This document shows, piece by piece, positions 43,270 to 54,669 of a DNA stretch of 64,000 bases. Below the pieces are notes generated by a model. The model searched no databases. It saw only the letters and a list, made by a program, of their open reading frames with translations, and had not been told where the DNA came from. The stretch comes from Melitaea cinxia (lineage: Eukaryota > Arthropoda > Insecta > Lepidoptera > Nymphalidae), in contig NC_059415.1 of NCBI RefSeq assembly GCF_905220565.1, positions 7,926,501-7,990,500 on the forward strand, given 5' to 3'. Made by a program: the position numbers and the translations under genes. Each line of letters opens with the position of its first letter. Position 1 is the first letter of the stretch.

Positions 43270-44150
43270 TTATTTTTAACCGACTTCTAAAAATGGATGA
43301 GTTTATCAATTCGTGTGTTTTTTTTAATGTATGTTACTTCAGAACTTCTAGGTGAACTACTAGGTGGACCCATTTAAAATGAATTGAGATTTAACAAGTA
43401 CTTTTCAAGTTACATCTAATAATGCGTACCTATTTGCTTGACTATTTTTTCGTCGATCTACGTTGTATCATACCGCATAACTTTTTACTGGGTGTACCGA
43501 TTTTGATGATTTTTAATTTAATCAAAAACTGACGTTTATCATGTGGTCACATGTAAATTTCATCGAGATCTGATAACAAATTTTTGAGTAATCTTTGATA
43601 ACGCGTGGTTACTTTATTATTTTTTCGTCTACCTACGTTGTATTGCTTGTCGATGTAATTGAAGTCTTTTTTTTTCGTTTTATATTATTCTGCATAACTT
43701 TTAACGCTGTGTACCGATTTCGATGATTCTTATTTTAATCGAAAGCTGATGCTTGTCTTGTTATTTCATTTAAAATTGATCGAAATATAATGAGTACTTT
43801 TCGATTAATCTTTGATGACGCGTATTTATCGTTATATGTGACAGTGCGTACGCGTAGTTGTTGAGTCGCCATCTATCGGAACCCCAATAAGACTATCCAT
43901 CAACTGGAGTTACGCGGCCAGATCTACTACCTATAACGTAGTGAGCTGTATTATCCACAATTTTGATTATTCTTATTTTAATCGAAAGTTGGCGTTGTCT
44001 TGTGGTCTCATTTAAATTTGATCGAGATCTGATGATTACTTTTTGAGTAATCTTTGATAAAGTGGATTTGCTTGACTATTTTGCGTCCACTTACGTTTGC
44101 TTTACTTGTCGATGTAATTGAAGTCAGTTTTTTTTCGCTTGCAAACAAAC
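43270..44150 (+). repeat. AACCGACTTC-family repeats, several joined copies
   Basis: Begins TTAACCGACTTCTAAAAATG and holds at least four repeats of a module with CATAACTTTTTACTGGGTGT, ACCGATTTTGATGATTTTTA, TCGATGTAATTGAAGT and a poly-T before TTCGTTT. The last copy ends at about 44150 in GCAAACAAACACATTATTG. About 43850-43930 is a foreign, GC-richer insertion (GTGCGTACGCGTAGTTGTTG). Confidence 0.7.
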
Positions 44151-44700
44151 ACATTATTGTTCATATAAATAAAGAACACACATAAGCTTTAAATAGTCCG
44201 TTCCTTTGGTTGAAACACGATGAATTATTATGCTAATCTTACAAGCAATAAATTAAAAAAAAATACTTCAGATCGGCAATCCTGTGTGTCTGTGCTAGAA
44301 AATGTCAAAACCAACTAAAAGTATTTTAAAAGCGCTAATTAAATACCATAAACGTTTCCTTGCAATAAATATAAGCTAACGTAAGTATTGAAGCGCTTAA
44401 AGCGGTGGCAGCGGTCGTCGACAAGCACGCGCTACTCCGACCAGTGCAAGCGCGTGGTTTATCGACGTTAAATTAAAAAATGGGGGCTTATTATATAACT
44501 AATTGCCGTTTTTTTATTTATAAACATTTAATTTATGCCGCATTATGATATAAACAAATTTTGTAGTGTTGTATCTTTACGAATATTGAACATTCGGCGA
44601 AGGAGTAAAAGGCAATCAATTTGCGCATCGTGCAGGAGTCGCAAATATTTCCGTTTGCGCTTTGCGTATACAAATACGATGTACGATGTACACTAATAAT
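44151..44700. other. non-coding
   Basis: A GC-richer patch at 44395-44465 (AAGCGCTTAAAGCGGTGGCA, CGGTCGTCGACAAGCACGCG) stands out but could not be assigned. Confidence 0.4.
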
Positions 44701-44704
44701 AAGT

Positions 44705-44935
44705 TTTGGAGTTTACTCCTTAAGAATCGATTTTCATATAAGGCCCCCGCTATGAAAAAAATATGAGGAGTGAAATCTACTGAACGAATGACGTTACATT
44801 TCTCGTAACGTTATTTGATTCATTTATTTATCATTTGATGTGGTATTAATCTTTTTCTTAGACTAGTTAGCCTTTTTTGTGCCTATAGACAGCTGATCTG
44901 AAGGAGTAAACTTCATTCGTGCGTCGACACACACT
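44705..44935. mobile_element. MITE copy (ATATAAGGCCCCC family)
   Basis: Second copy of the unit at 17425-17655. A short inverted repeat GAGTTTACTCCTT (about 44707) against AAGGAGTAAACTTC (about 44900) marks its ends. Confidence 0.6.
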
Positions 44936-45569
44936 TTTTATATTATTTCATGTATGAGAGACAATTTTTTTATTAGATATTGAAGTTCAATTTTTTAAAT
45001 ATTTATTATTAATTATTTTTTATAATATAAGAAAATAAAAGACGGTTGTTTGTTCAGTTTGAATGCCATTTCATCATAAGTAAAGTCATGAAGTCAGTTA
45101 GTTAATGGATTCTTTATTTGATGCACTAAAAGGTTGAGCGCCCCTGGGGCAAAAGGAAAGAAACGGAAAACGGAGCGCCAAAGCGCAAAGTGCGACGGAA
45201 AAGTCACTGCACAACAAAATGATTAACCTCGCCTCTGTGCCACACTTCGGTCACTAAAGAGACCCACAATTCGTTTATGTGCAGTTTGAAGGTCAGCTTT
45301 AAATAAATATCCATACTGATAACTATAGTTATTTAAAAACTTTCTCTTTAACTATACTCACATATACATTATTCTCCAACACTCTTGACCTCTTGGCCTA
45401 TGCCCAGCAGTGGGACAAGCTACTATGTAGCATACATTAAAGCAGATTATAATTTGTTACAAACTATTTAGTAAATAATTTTAAATTTTCAGTTGGCAGG
45501 TAACTTGGCATTGAATTTTATGTTTTTCCAAAACGTACTGTGTTATATGCATAAAAATATTAAAAAACT
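44936..45569. other. non-coding
   Basis: Contains a GC-richer unassigned patch at 45135-45250 and a short SINE-1 tail at about 45393-45422 (GGCCTATGCCCAGCAGTGGG). No gene was seen. Confidence 0.4.
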
Positions 45570-45770
45570 AGCTGACACCGCAAACGTTGTTTTGCCATAT
45601 ATGATATTAACCCCCTTATTCCCCCCCCCCTCCCCTTATAACTTAGGGATATGAAAAATAGATGTTGTTCGATTCTCAGACCTACCCACTATGCACACAA
45701 AATTTCATGAGAATCGGTTAAGCTAAGCCGTTTCGGAGGAGTACCGCGACACGAGAATTTTATATATTAG
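45570..45770 (+). repeat. CTAGCTGACACCGC retroposon fragment
   Basis: ACTAGCTGACACCGCAAACG, a C run, GTTGTTCGATTCTCAGACCT, CACAAAATTTCATGAGAATC and GTTTCGGAGGAGTACCGC: a common lepidopteran repeat ending in TATATATTAG. Confidence 0.6.
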
Positions 45771-46845
45771 TTAAGTCAAAAATGTAACTAGTTCTAAAGC
45801 TGTACAGTGTACGAAACACAAATTATCACAACAATTGCATACTTAGACATTGCTAATAACAACAAACAAATACGAAATACACAAAAAAAATGAAATAAAA
45901 GATATCTGTAATGTAACGTCTCTAGTCTTGTAATAACATCCATGTAAGCATTTTTAGGTATCCTTAGAAGACGTCGTGTTTATCCGCGAACGTATATTTT
46001 TAAAAGTCGAGAATTTCTTAACCGCTCTCGTTTGTGCGACATTTTTGTCTTTATTCTCAGTAGAAGAAAATATTTATAAGTTTTAAAATTATGTTTAAGA
46101 TAATTCATTTGAGTTAAATATTATTCTAAGCTAGCTTCCTAAAAAAATCAGTAAGTTTTCAATAATTATACTCAAATTTTACAATGTTTTTAAACCTATT
46201 TTTGGTTTTTTTTTAAATGAAATGTTTACTTGCATTTTTATTTTGTTACAATAATTATTTGAATTGTTGATTTTGTGCAATATTTTAATTATAGTTAGAA
46301 GAACTAAATAATTAAACTCCTATGTTTATAAAAAAAATTAAACCCTTCTTTAGGCTTATAGTAATATCAATTTTCACACTTCTGTGCGATAGTACGAGTC
46401 GTACGATTTGAAAATATTCACCGGACCCATATTTCATTTCCACCGCCATTACACAGATTGAAGCAGGAAAAACAGGGATCTTGAAAATTTATGCACTGCT
46501 AAATATATGGTCTTACCGGGAATTAATATTCGTTTTAATTAAACTAAAATTTTTAAATATCGTTCGTTGACATTATCGCCAACGGAAAACCGTAAAATTA
46601 ATGACAATGTAATCTGATAAAATCTATATTAATTTATAAAAAGTATACTTGTTTGCTATGTTTAAGCTCTTGCGGACACTATCAATGTTATGTTACATAT
46701 AGTTACGCGAAATATTTTAAAAATGAAAATCTGCTACGGTAAGTCCTATAGAAGTAAAGTTATAGTCATTTTTTTATTTAGTAAGTAAAGTTACATTTAA
46801 TAATAATAATATTTTATTTTCAAATACTTATTAGGATATGATTGA
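45771..46845. other. non-coding
   Basis: AT-rich; no gene or repeat family was recognised. Confidence 0.45.
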
Positions 46846-46849
46846 TTGA

Positions 46850-47225
46850 TTGATTTTTTATTTTATTTTTTCTTTATTAAAGAGCTTTGCCGCTACTGCG
46901 ACTATGTCGCTCAGTTATTATACATTTATGTTAATACAATTACATTTATTTATTTATTTATTTACAGAAAAAAAAGATACAATTCATGTGATAAAACTAC
47001 ATTAATAATAACATGATAACACCTTAAGACACTATTGATTGAACTTCATCGACCAATTTATACAACTTTTTTGCCGAAATAGATTCTGGTTTTGTTAAAA
47101 CACTATTAGATACTTCAACATTCGTATAAAACAGTTTATTAGGGAAAAATTGGCGTCTTCTGGTTTCGTTCTTAACACATTTCATTAATATATGATAGGC
47201 ATCTTCTACTACATTTTTTTAACAT
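46850..47225 (-). pseudogene. LINE ORF2 C-terminal end
   Basis: On the minus strand a frame gives VVEDAYHILMKCVKNETRRR, then QFFPNKLFYTNVEVSN and a C-terminal VDEVQSIVS before a stop at 47024-47026. The E-D-x-Y-H-x-L-M-x-C-x-x-x-x-x-x-R pattern is typical of the very end of LINE ORF2 proteins. The following 3' UTR includes the ATTTATTTATTTATTTATT tract and GCCGCTACTGCGACTATG. The 5' part is absent. Confidence 0.65.
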
Positions 47226-47276
47226 CATATCAAAAATATATATTTAAAAATATTTAGAATTCCCTGATATGTGGGT
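47222..47276. repeat. core-less remnant of the tRNA-like inverted element
   Basis: AACATCATATCAAAAATATA followed by AATATTTAGAATTCCCTGAT and ATGTGGGTAAC are the inner left arm and the right arm of the element, joined without the tRNA-like core. Confidence 0.55.
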
Positions 47277-49390
47277 AACATTATAATAATAAATAATAAA
47301 GATATAGTCGTGTGTAACTAAAGTCTAAAAACCTGTAAAAAAATCGAGTTTACTTTAGACCAAACGACTGAAATAAAATTTTGCGTAGTTGCCCCGACAG
47401 TAGTATATGATACGTATCTCTCTCTTTCTATCTTCAGTAATTTATATCTCCCTCTCAACTTCCGTTCGCATCGCCCGATCACACTTTCGTAACGCTCTCG
47501 TCACGTATTCATCAGCTTACTCCCTCAGTCAAGTGTGCGTACAGAAGTTTGGCTTCAAAAAATTCAAAATATTTATAATACCGGTTTTCTTTACCGTTAA
47601 AACTACAAGATGTTTTCCTAAATTATCATTTTTCATTTGAATGCAATACATTAATATTATACTACCAACCTTTATTAATAGAAACTTGAAATCTGATTAT
47701 TTATACAAACTTTTTTTTTGAAAATAGTTACGGCATGAAGTATGCACGATAAAAGTTTTATTTTTACTCATTACGGGTTTTGATACTCAAAATACGATTA
47801 AAATAAGGATACAAAAATAACTTGATATAACTGTTAACAGATAACTGTTAAATAATCTGTTATATTAGGTTATCAATATAGGTACATGTATGTGTAGGTT
47901 TAGTATGATTTGTGGCAGCAACTAAACGAGACAAATACGTTGTGTTACAGGTTTTATCGATTTTTATGATAATTTTCTTATCGATGGAAAATTTTAATAA
48001 TAAACTCATTTCCATTTATTTACTTTGCACTCATTAGCCCTTATTATGAACAAATATATCCAATTTTAGGTGTTAATACTTCATATTTTTTTTCTCTACT
48101 TTACTGAAAACATCGATAAAGATTTTGTTTTGTTATTTATTAAACGTATAAGTTTTGCTTTCTCATTAAATATATTATTATATTTACGATACCGAAAAAT
48201 GATATTTTAGGCATCTAGTTCAATACTACACAAGTAAAGTTTTAGATCAGCTGTTTGTCATTTACTGCAGTGTTCTTTTTTTTTTTCTAGAACGTTTCCA
48301 TGCGCTAAATTCATGAGCTTCTGTAATATTTAAAATAAATTTTTAGATGGCATGTTTACGAAACTATGTTAAAAGCTTTAAAACATCATACCTACTATAG
48401 CAATATTAAGAAATTAAAAAAAAAAAAAAAAAAAAATCAACGCGGGTGTATTTGCACGAGTTTTTCTCAGTCTAGTATAATCTGGTTTGTTCCTACCTTC
48501 GAGTATCAGTACGGTTTAAAACAAAATAATTAAAAAGAACCATCTCTTGTTAAAACGAAGTAAAATCGAAAAAGAAACTCGCACTCTGAACGAATTGAAA
48601 ACTTCAAAAGTCGTTACGATATTTGAAACTTAACTGAAACATAAAGTTTTCGTTGCGTCCTAGTTTTTTTTCGAGGACGCCATTTTGAAATAAGTTTTTT
48701 ACGCTTAGGTCCGTTAACCAGCAAGGTGAGAGTGATTTTTAACGTACGCTTTTGAATAAAAGTATAAAATTATAAAATAATGTTAGTGTAAGTATTTATA
48801 ATTGTACTTGATGTAGGTCAGTTATATTTTACTAATATTATAGTATAAAAAAAAGTATAAACGTACTTTATATTATGATATTTAATTTATTTACAGAATC
48901 CAGGTGTTTATAATTTTTTTACGTAAATTATAACTTTTCATTAACTTATTAAAGCTTAGTTAGCAGTTAGTTGCAATTGTCATTTGTCTCTTAACTATTC
49001 GTTTGTAGCTTCTAAACCATAATGATTTCTTGAAATTAAAAATTCGTGTCCTGAATGTCTGCCCATGCAGCATAGGGAAGACCTAGGAGAGTTGTGACAG
49101 ACGATTTCGCCTTACTCATGTAATAGTTAGCATGATGGTGACAAAGGCCGTTTGTCACTTTAAAGTTGTACTAATTTTTTCAGTAGTCGCTGCCAGTACA
49201 TGAGAAGCGGTTGCGAAATTACGACCTCAGTGTGCAAAAAAAATATAAAAAGTAAGTTATTATGTATAGAATATGATATAATCACTTGTTATTGGTATAT
49301 AAAATGTTGTTTTGTTGGTACCTGTACTAAAAGTTGATTAAAGTACGTTCTTGCAAAAAAAAATTGTGTTTAATTTATTTATAATATTTT
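47277..49390. other. non-coding; A run at 48418-48437; possible first exon near 48650-48725
   Basis: A poly(A) run lies at 48418-48437. 48655-48725 is GC-richer (GAGGACGCCATTTTGAAATA) and runs into AACCAGCAAG followed by donor GTGAGA, so it might be the first exon of a + strand gene; no coding exon follows. The frame 47407-47640 has no support. Confidence 0.35.
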
Positions 49391-49394
49391 TTAC

Positions 49395-49625
49395 AACTAG
49401 GTCGGGAAAGAAGCGTATGGCCCACCTAATGGTTAGCGGCTATCGTACCCTATAGACGCCTACAAAAAACGAAACACCAGAAACTCTTCCGACCCTCCCT
49501 AGGAGCTCCAACCACCTTAATCACCACAGAAACGCAACACTACTTATTAAGAGCAGTGTTATTTAGCTGTGATGTTACGTAAGGTTTAGGTTCTACCTCA
49601 GTCAGGCTGCTCCAGATTTTAAGTA
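49395..49625 (-). repeat. SINE-2, inverted copy
   Basis: On the minus strand: CTGAGGTAGAACCTAAACC (start), ATCACAGCTAAATAACACTG, GTGTTGCGTTTCTGTGG, GGAGCTCCTAGGGAGGGTCG and CCATTAGGTGGGCCATACGC with a T run (A tail) at the left. Confidence 0.7.
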
Positions 49626-51635
49626 GGATATATCCTGCTATACCTTAATAAAATGAGAAATATCCTTTTTTCTTTATTAATCAAATAGTCAAAACACAGT
49701 GGTGTCACCAACTTACCTAGCTACCGGTCACAACTTACCTCAGTGGTAGGAGAGTTGAGACAAAAGAGCAGTCATTGTTTTTGTTGAAATTCTCAGAAAC
49801 CGTAATATTTCAATTGATTTTTATGATTGTTTTTAAAAGGGAAGAAATAGCGTTACATGAAATCACACAAGTCAGTACTAAGCGAGATATGTCGCTTAAA
49901 GCAAAAATTGTCACAACTCTCCTAGGTTTTTTCTACAAAAGCGGCCTAGTGCAAGAAGTCATCTTAAATTTTAACATTTAAGCTTCGACAATTCAAAATC
50001 TTTGGGCTACTCTGTTATATTTTAGAATACAATACTTATTTCTTTAACTAAAATTCTACTCCCCACTGTCTCATGAGTTCTTCATTAACATATCATAGAC
50101 GAGTTGTATAGTTGTATCACATGTATGTTGAAAAAAATATTATTAAAAAAGAAATTAAAAATTTAATTTATACTAGAAAATCCCGCTTAGTAATAATAAT
50201 AATAATAATAATAATTTAATCCAGACATATTTCCATATTTTTGTTATTTACATTTTTTTCCTAAACTATCTTAGTTTTAACAATTGTGTTATAACAAATT
50301 ATACCAAATCAAAATTCAATTAAACACTAAAATCAAAATCAATATATTAAAATTCAATGAAACCCAAAATTAAAATCATCACCAAATTTAATCAATATTA
50401 CAATAATTAAAATTAAAAACTAAAATAAATACCTATACTAAATTCAAAATTACAATAGTTAAAATTAAAAACAAAATAAATACTAAAATTCAATCAAAAC
50501 TGGAATTAAAATCAATAAAGAAACAAAATCAATATAAAAATTAAAAAAAAATTAAAACTAAAAACTTAACAACTAAAAAGCATTATTTTAGACAGCGTAA
50601 AGTTTAACTTTTATTAATTTACAAGTAGCGTTGGTCTCGGTGGTTAGTGAACCTTAATAAAGAAGTAAGTCTCGGTGGAATGCAGGTGCTCGAAATATTT
50701 ATATTTTGCTTTTCGAAGGTTTTGTTGCGCGCAGCCGCTGGGAAATTGAATGTCGTTGGATTTTTTTAAATCTACCTTCACTATAGGTTTTACATTTTTT
50801 GTGCGTTACGGAGTCCTTTAAAATTATTACAACCTGGAGATGCAGCGATTCATTTTCATTTTCTTTTTATTTTCTTCAAATTTTAATCTGTACTTTAGTT
50901 TTTTAATGTTGTTCTCTTAAGGCGTTTAAAAAAAACTTAGGATTTTTTCATTTAAATCTTCGAACGAGATCGGACTGGGAAGTTGTTTATTGTAATTATC
51001 TTGGTCGTAATAACTGTCACTTTACAGGTGATTTCGTTTTGCGATTACTTTTGTTTTTATATGTTGCAGATACATTTTTTTCTTAAAAAAATTAACTGAT
51101 AATGTATACTGATAAATCGGAGAAATTATGTTAAAAAGTATAAAATTAATCGAGCATACTATTATAACATATGGCCAGTGACGGTTGTAAATATTTAAAT
51201 GTTACCATCTAAAAAGTTTTATCACATTCTCAAGTTAAGTCTTATCAGACAAAGTAATATCGTAAATACAAGTACATCAAACGACATAGTCTTAACAAAG
51301 TTGTATGTACTTAACTCAGTCATGATTGCCCTGATAAACTTACACGGACAACTTTACTGAACTACTGAACTTTAGTTAGTTTGGTTGATAAACTGTTTGA
51401 TATTTTCGACAAACTGATGCTATCCACTCTGCGTGCTTTATTAATAAAGTTCGTTTCATAGAACGTATGTGACTTGCTCTCTTGAATTGAAACCTGGGGC
51501 GAGTTTCTGTTCCTATTATAGTGGTCGAATAACTGTTAATACAGGGTAGTATTTCAGTAACTCCATAAAAAATACACTTGATTACTATTATACTTAATTT
51601 TTTTATTGCGCTTTATATTTTTATCTTAATTTAAA
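49626..51635. other. non-coding; TAA microsatellite and AAATTAAAATCA-rich low complexity
   Basis: (TAA)n at about 50192-50213. 50290-50570 is low complexity, built of irregular AAAATTAAAATCAAT units. The frame at 49775-49981 is unsupported. Confidence 0.45.
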
Positions 51636-51639
51636 GCAA

Positions 51640-52220
51640 TGTATATTTTTAACCGACTTCCAAAAAAGAAGCAGATTCTCAATTCGACTGTATTTTTTTT
51701 AATGTATGTTACTTCAGATCTTTTTCTTTTGATCGAAAGGTGGTGTGTGTCATTTGGTCCCATTTAAATTTATTTGAGATCTAACAACTACTTTTCGAGT
51801 TATATCTAATAATGCGTTTTTACTTGACGCTTTTTTCGTCGACCTACGTTGTATTATACCACATAACTTTCTACTGGATGATTTTGATAATTCTTTTTTT
51901 GTTAGAAAGGGGATATCTCTAGTTGGGTACCATGATAAGGAAACCAGGATCTGATGATGGAATCCCAGAGAAATTAATGGAAACTCTTGAAAATCCGCAA
52001 TAATTTTTTATTGGGTGTACCAATTTTGATAATTTTTAATTTAATCGAAAGCTGATGTTTATCATGTGGTTACATATAAATTTTATCGAGATCTGATAAC
52101 AACTTTTTGAGTAATCTTTGATAGCGCGTAGTTACTTGACTATTTTTTCGTCGATCTACGTTGTATTACTCGTCGATGTAATTGAAGTCGGTTTTTTTTC
52201 GTTTGCGAGCAAACACAATT
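51640..52220 (+). repeat. AACCGACTTC-family element, near full length
   Basis: Begins TTAACCGACTTCCAAAAAAG and ends GATGTAATTGAAGTCGGTTT followed by poly-T and CGTTTGCGAGCAAACACAAT. Inside, similar modules of about 190 bp each contain CATAACTTTCTACTGGATG, GATTTTGATAATTC and CGTCGACCTACGTTGTATTA. The terminal AACCGACTTC and GAAGTCGGTT are inverted repeats. Non-coding. Confidence 0.75.
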
Positions 52221-53380
52221 ATTTAATTTACTTTCCTTTTTGTTTTTGATTTCAATCCGATTTTTCTGAAAAAATGTAGATTATATATGCCAATCTATGT
52301 ACGTTTACACTTGAATTAATATTGTGATATCTGGGTTAACATAAATATTTATTTATAAAATCTTTGTAAAAAATACACAGTTACACATGCTTGTAGAAAA
52401 TGGACAAAAAATCATTCCAATTACTGTCCAGTTTGGCTTAATAGCTCTTTGTAAAAAGTTCAGAGAGTAAGAGGTCAAGTGGGTCAAGTTTTGGGATGGA
52501 TAGTTTGAATAATTGGGACTTCACTTTCAGTCATCAAATTGGAAAAGACTATTAAAATCAAGACAGCTATAGTACTAGAAAGTGTTTTAGTAAATCAGTA
52601 TTGACTTTAAATTAAGCATATTTTTAAATATATACTATTTAATGAGGCAACTTGATGAAGTAGGTGAGATAGGTGAGATTACTATGCATCAAAAATATAT
52701 TGTGCTTTTATAGATAAGACGTTTTATAAGTATATCACTAATGTTCGTGTAGGTATGTTATTTCGGAGATTTTTAAGTATGAATTACGTTTGTTAAGTTA
52801 AAATTTTGGACACATAACCAGAACCCTAAAAATCGAGATCCACGTCAATTTTGACTTAATAAACGTATAACAATGGACAAAATGATTTTTTTTAAAGATT
52901 CTTTTGTATTTGTTATGGTAAAGAATTTTATAGTTAGTTTAAAAGTTTAAAACGTCTAAAAATTATTTCCATTCTTATTAATTTCTTATAATGGCGGGAT
53001 AACATGCTCATAATGGCGGCATCGCAAAATGGCCGCCGATAGACCGGTAAAAATGTCGCTTCCTTAACGCGGAGCTGACAGTAATGATGTTGTCATTCTT
53101 GCTTATTACATTGTCAATTATGTAGAAAAATCACTGATATTTTTCAGACGATTTTGTATAGTCATCGTGACTGACAGATGTTTTGATGTATGAGGCAGTT
53201 TATTGGACATCTTAATGGTATTTATTTTTCGCATATTCTTTGTTAAAAATTTGAAAATTTGTGTGAAAATTTGAATTTTTTATTGTAATGATGATCATTA
53301 TGGTGCCAAAGGTAAACCACCTCGACAAAAGAGATAAAACGAAGCTTATTAAACTTTAAAATGTCATAACCGTTACTATT
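52221..53380. other. non-coding
   Basis: 52980-53045 (ATAATGGCGGGATAACATGC, AAATGGCCGCCGATAGACC) is GC-richer but unassigned. No gene was seen. Confidence 0.4.
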
Positions 53381-53382
53381 TC

Positions 53383-53500
53383 CCTTATTTTGCGTTTCAA
53401 AATACCTACCTTACAATCTACTTATATTTATTGGAAAATAAATAGTAAAGATAAACATTTATTAAAATAAATAAATAAATTTTTAAACGCAAAATAAAGG
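53383..53500. mobile_element. 118-bp MITE
   Basis: Inverted ends CCTTATTTTGCGTTT (53383-53397) and AAACGCAAAATAAAGG (53485-53500). The core is AT-rich. Confidence 0.65.
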
Positions 53501-53852
53501 AATGGCATAGGACTGATTACTAGAGATAGAATCGTCAGAAATTCAAATACTCATTTATAACACAACTTACACTTTGTCCTTTGTCCTAATAAGCATACAT
53601 TTTCTTGTGTATGTGTATTATATTTTTTATAAATCATTAATATTTGAAGACATTTAAAATATAGGGGCATGCATTTAACAAATGGTTGGAATGGTTGAAC
53701 TATATGGAGTCGCATTATAATCTTTTGTAGTGTGTGTTCTGTAAAAATATACATAAATAATGTATGACAAATATTAGATAAATAGAGTTAATACGCACGT
53801 AGAGATAACACAGTTTATCAAGTTTGCGTTCGATATTTAGATTTCTACTATC
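53501..53852. other. non-coding; 5' flank of 5S copy 4
   Basis: 53785-53850 carries GTTAATACGCACGTAGAGAT, AACACAGTTTATCAAGTTTG and TTCGATATTTAG, conserved upstream of 5S copies. Confidence 0.55.
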
Positions 53853-53971
53853 GCCAACGTCCATACCACGTTGAATACACCGGTTCTCGTCCGATCACCG
53901 AAGTTAAGCAACGTCGGGCGCGGTCAGTACTTGGATGGGTGACCGCCTGGGAACACCGTGTGTCGTTGGCT
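53853..53971 (+). rRNA. 5S rRNA, copy 4 (slightly diverged)
   Basis: A 119-nt 5S sequence with intact internal control region. The 3' end reads CACCGTGTGTCGTTGGC instead of CACCGCGTGACGTTGGC, so two bases near the 3' strand of helix I are changed and pairing with the 5' end is weakened. It may be a decaying copy. Both flanks are shared with copy 3. An inverted pair (AATGTATGACAAAT at about 53759-53772; ATTTGTCATACAT at about 54017-54029) surrounds it. Confidence 0.88.
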
Positions 53972-54029
53972 TTTTATTGTTTTTTTATTGCACATGTGAT
54001 GTAAAGCTATATTAACATTTGTCATACAT

Positions 54030-54344
54030 ACTTTATGTATATTTTTTTGTTTTGATTCGAAAAAAGGATTAAAAGAAACATCTGTCATGAAAACGTGAGT
54101 ATTTGTTATTTCGAAATCATTGGACACATCACTGCGGAGGATCGTGGCGTGTCCAACACATAATGTTAGCTACGTTAGCTAACTTTATTGTGTAAATATA
54201 TCAAATCTGTACCAAAAAATTCATAGTGAATATAATGTACAGTACCTAACACATTAATTTTTGAAAATACCTTGAAAAAGAGGAAATTCTTGTCGCTTTG
54301 TACCAATTTTACTTTATTTTATATATAAGTTACACATAAGTATC
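54030..54344. other. non-coding
   Basis: No feature was recognised. Confidence 0.4.
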
Positions 54345-54450
54345 CGCCAACCCGAATTGGAGCAGCGTGATGGATTAAGCTCTGATCTTTCTCATACATG
54401 GGGAAAGAGGCCTACGCCCAGCAGTGCGACATTACCGGCTAAAGCGTACA
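54345..54450 (+). repeat. SINE-1, 3' part
   Basis: TCCGCCAACCCGAATTGGAG, GATGGATTAAGCTCTGATC and GAGGCCTACGCCCAGCAGTG, then ACATTACCGGCTAAAG. Confidence 0.75.
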
Positions 54451-54669
54451 TATCATAGATCAAGTAAAAATAATAGATAACGCACGTAGAACAAAAAAGT
54501 GAAGCCACTTTTTTAAATATGTGTGAGTGAGTAAAGTGTTGACACTCTTTAAAAAAAGTCTCTGAAAATGTTATTAAATAGGATTAAACACAATTAATTT
54601 AATATAGGTAAAATGGGTATGCGAAAATAAAAATCTGTTTATAGTTTTAAATATATTTACTCCTTTTTT

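Noticed and set aside
47407..47640. 77-codon + strand frame with a hydrophobic start
   Set aside because: Could imitate a signal peptide, but there are no splice sites, no motif and no repeat support; composition alone can explain it.
48650..48730. First exon of a + strand gene
   Set aside because: A donor-like GTGAGA and a GC-richer patch are present, but no downstream coding exon was found. Kept only as a note.
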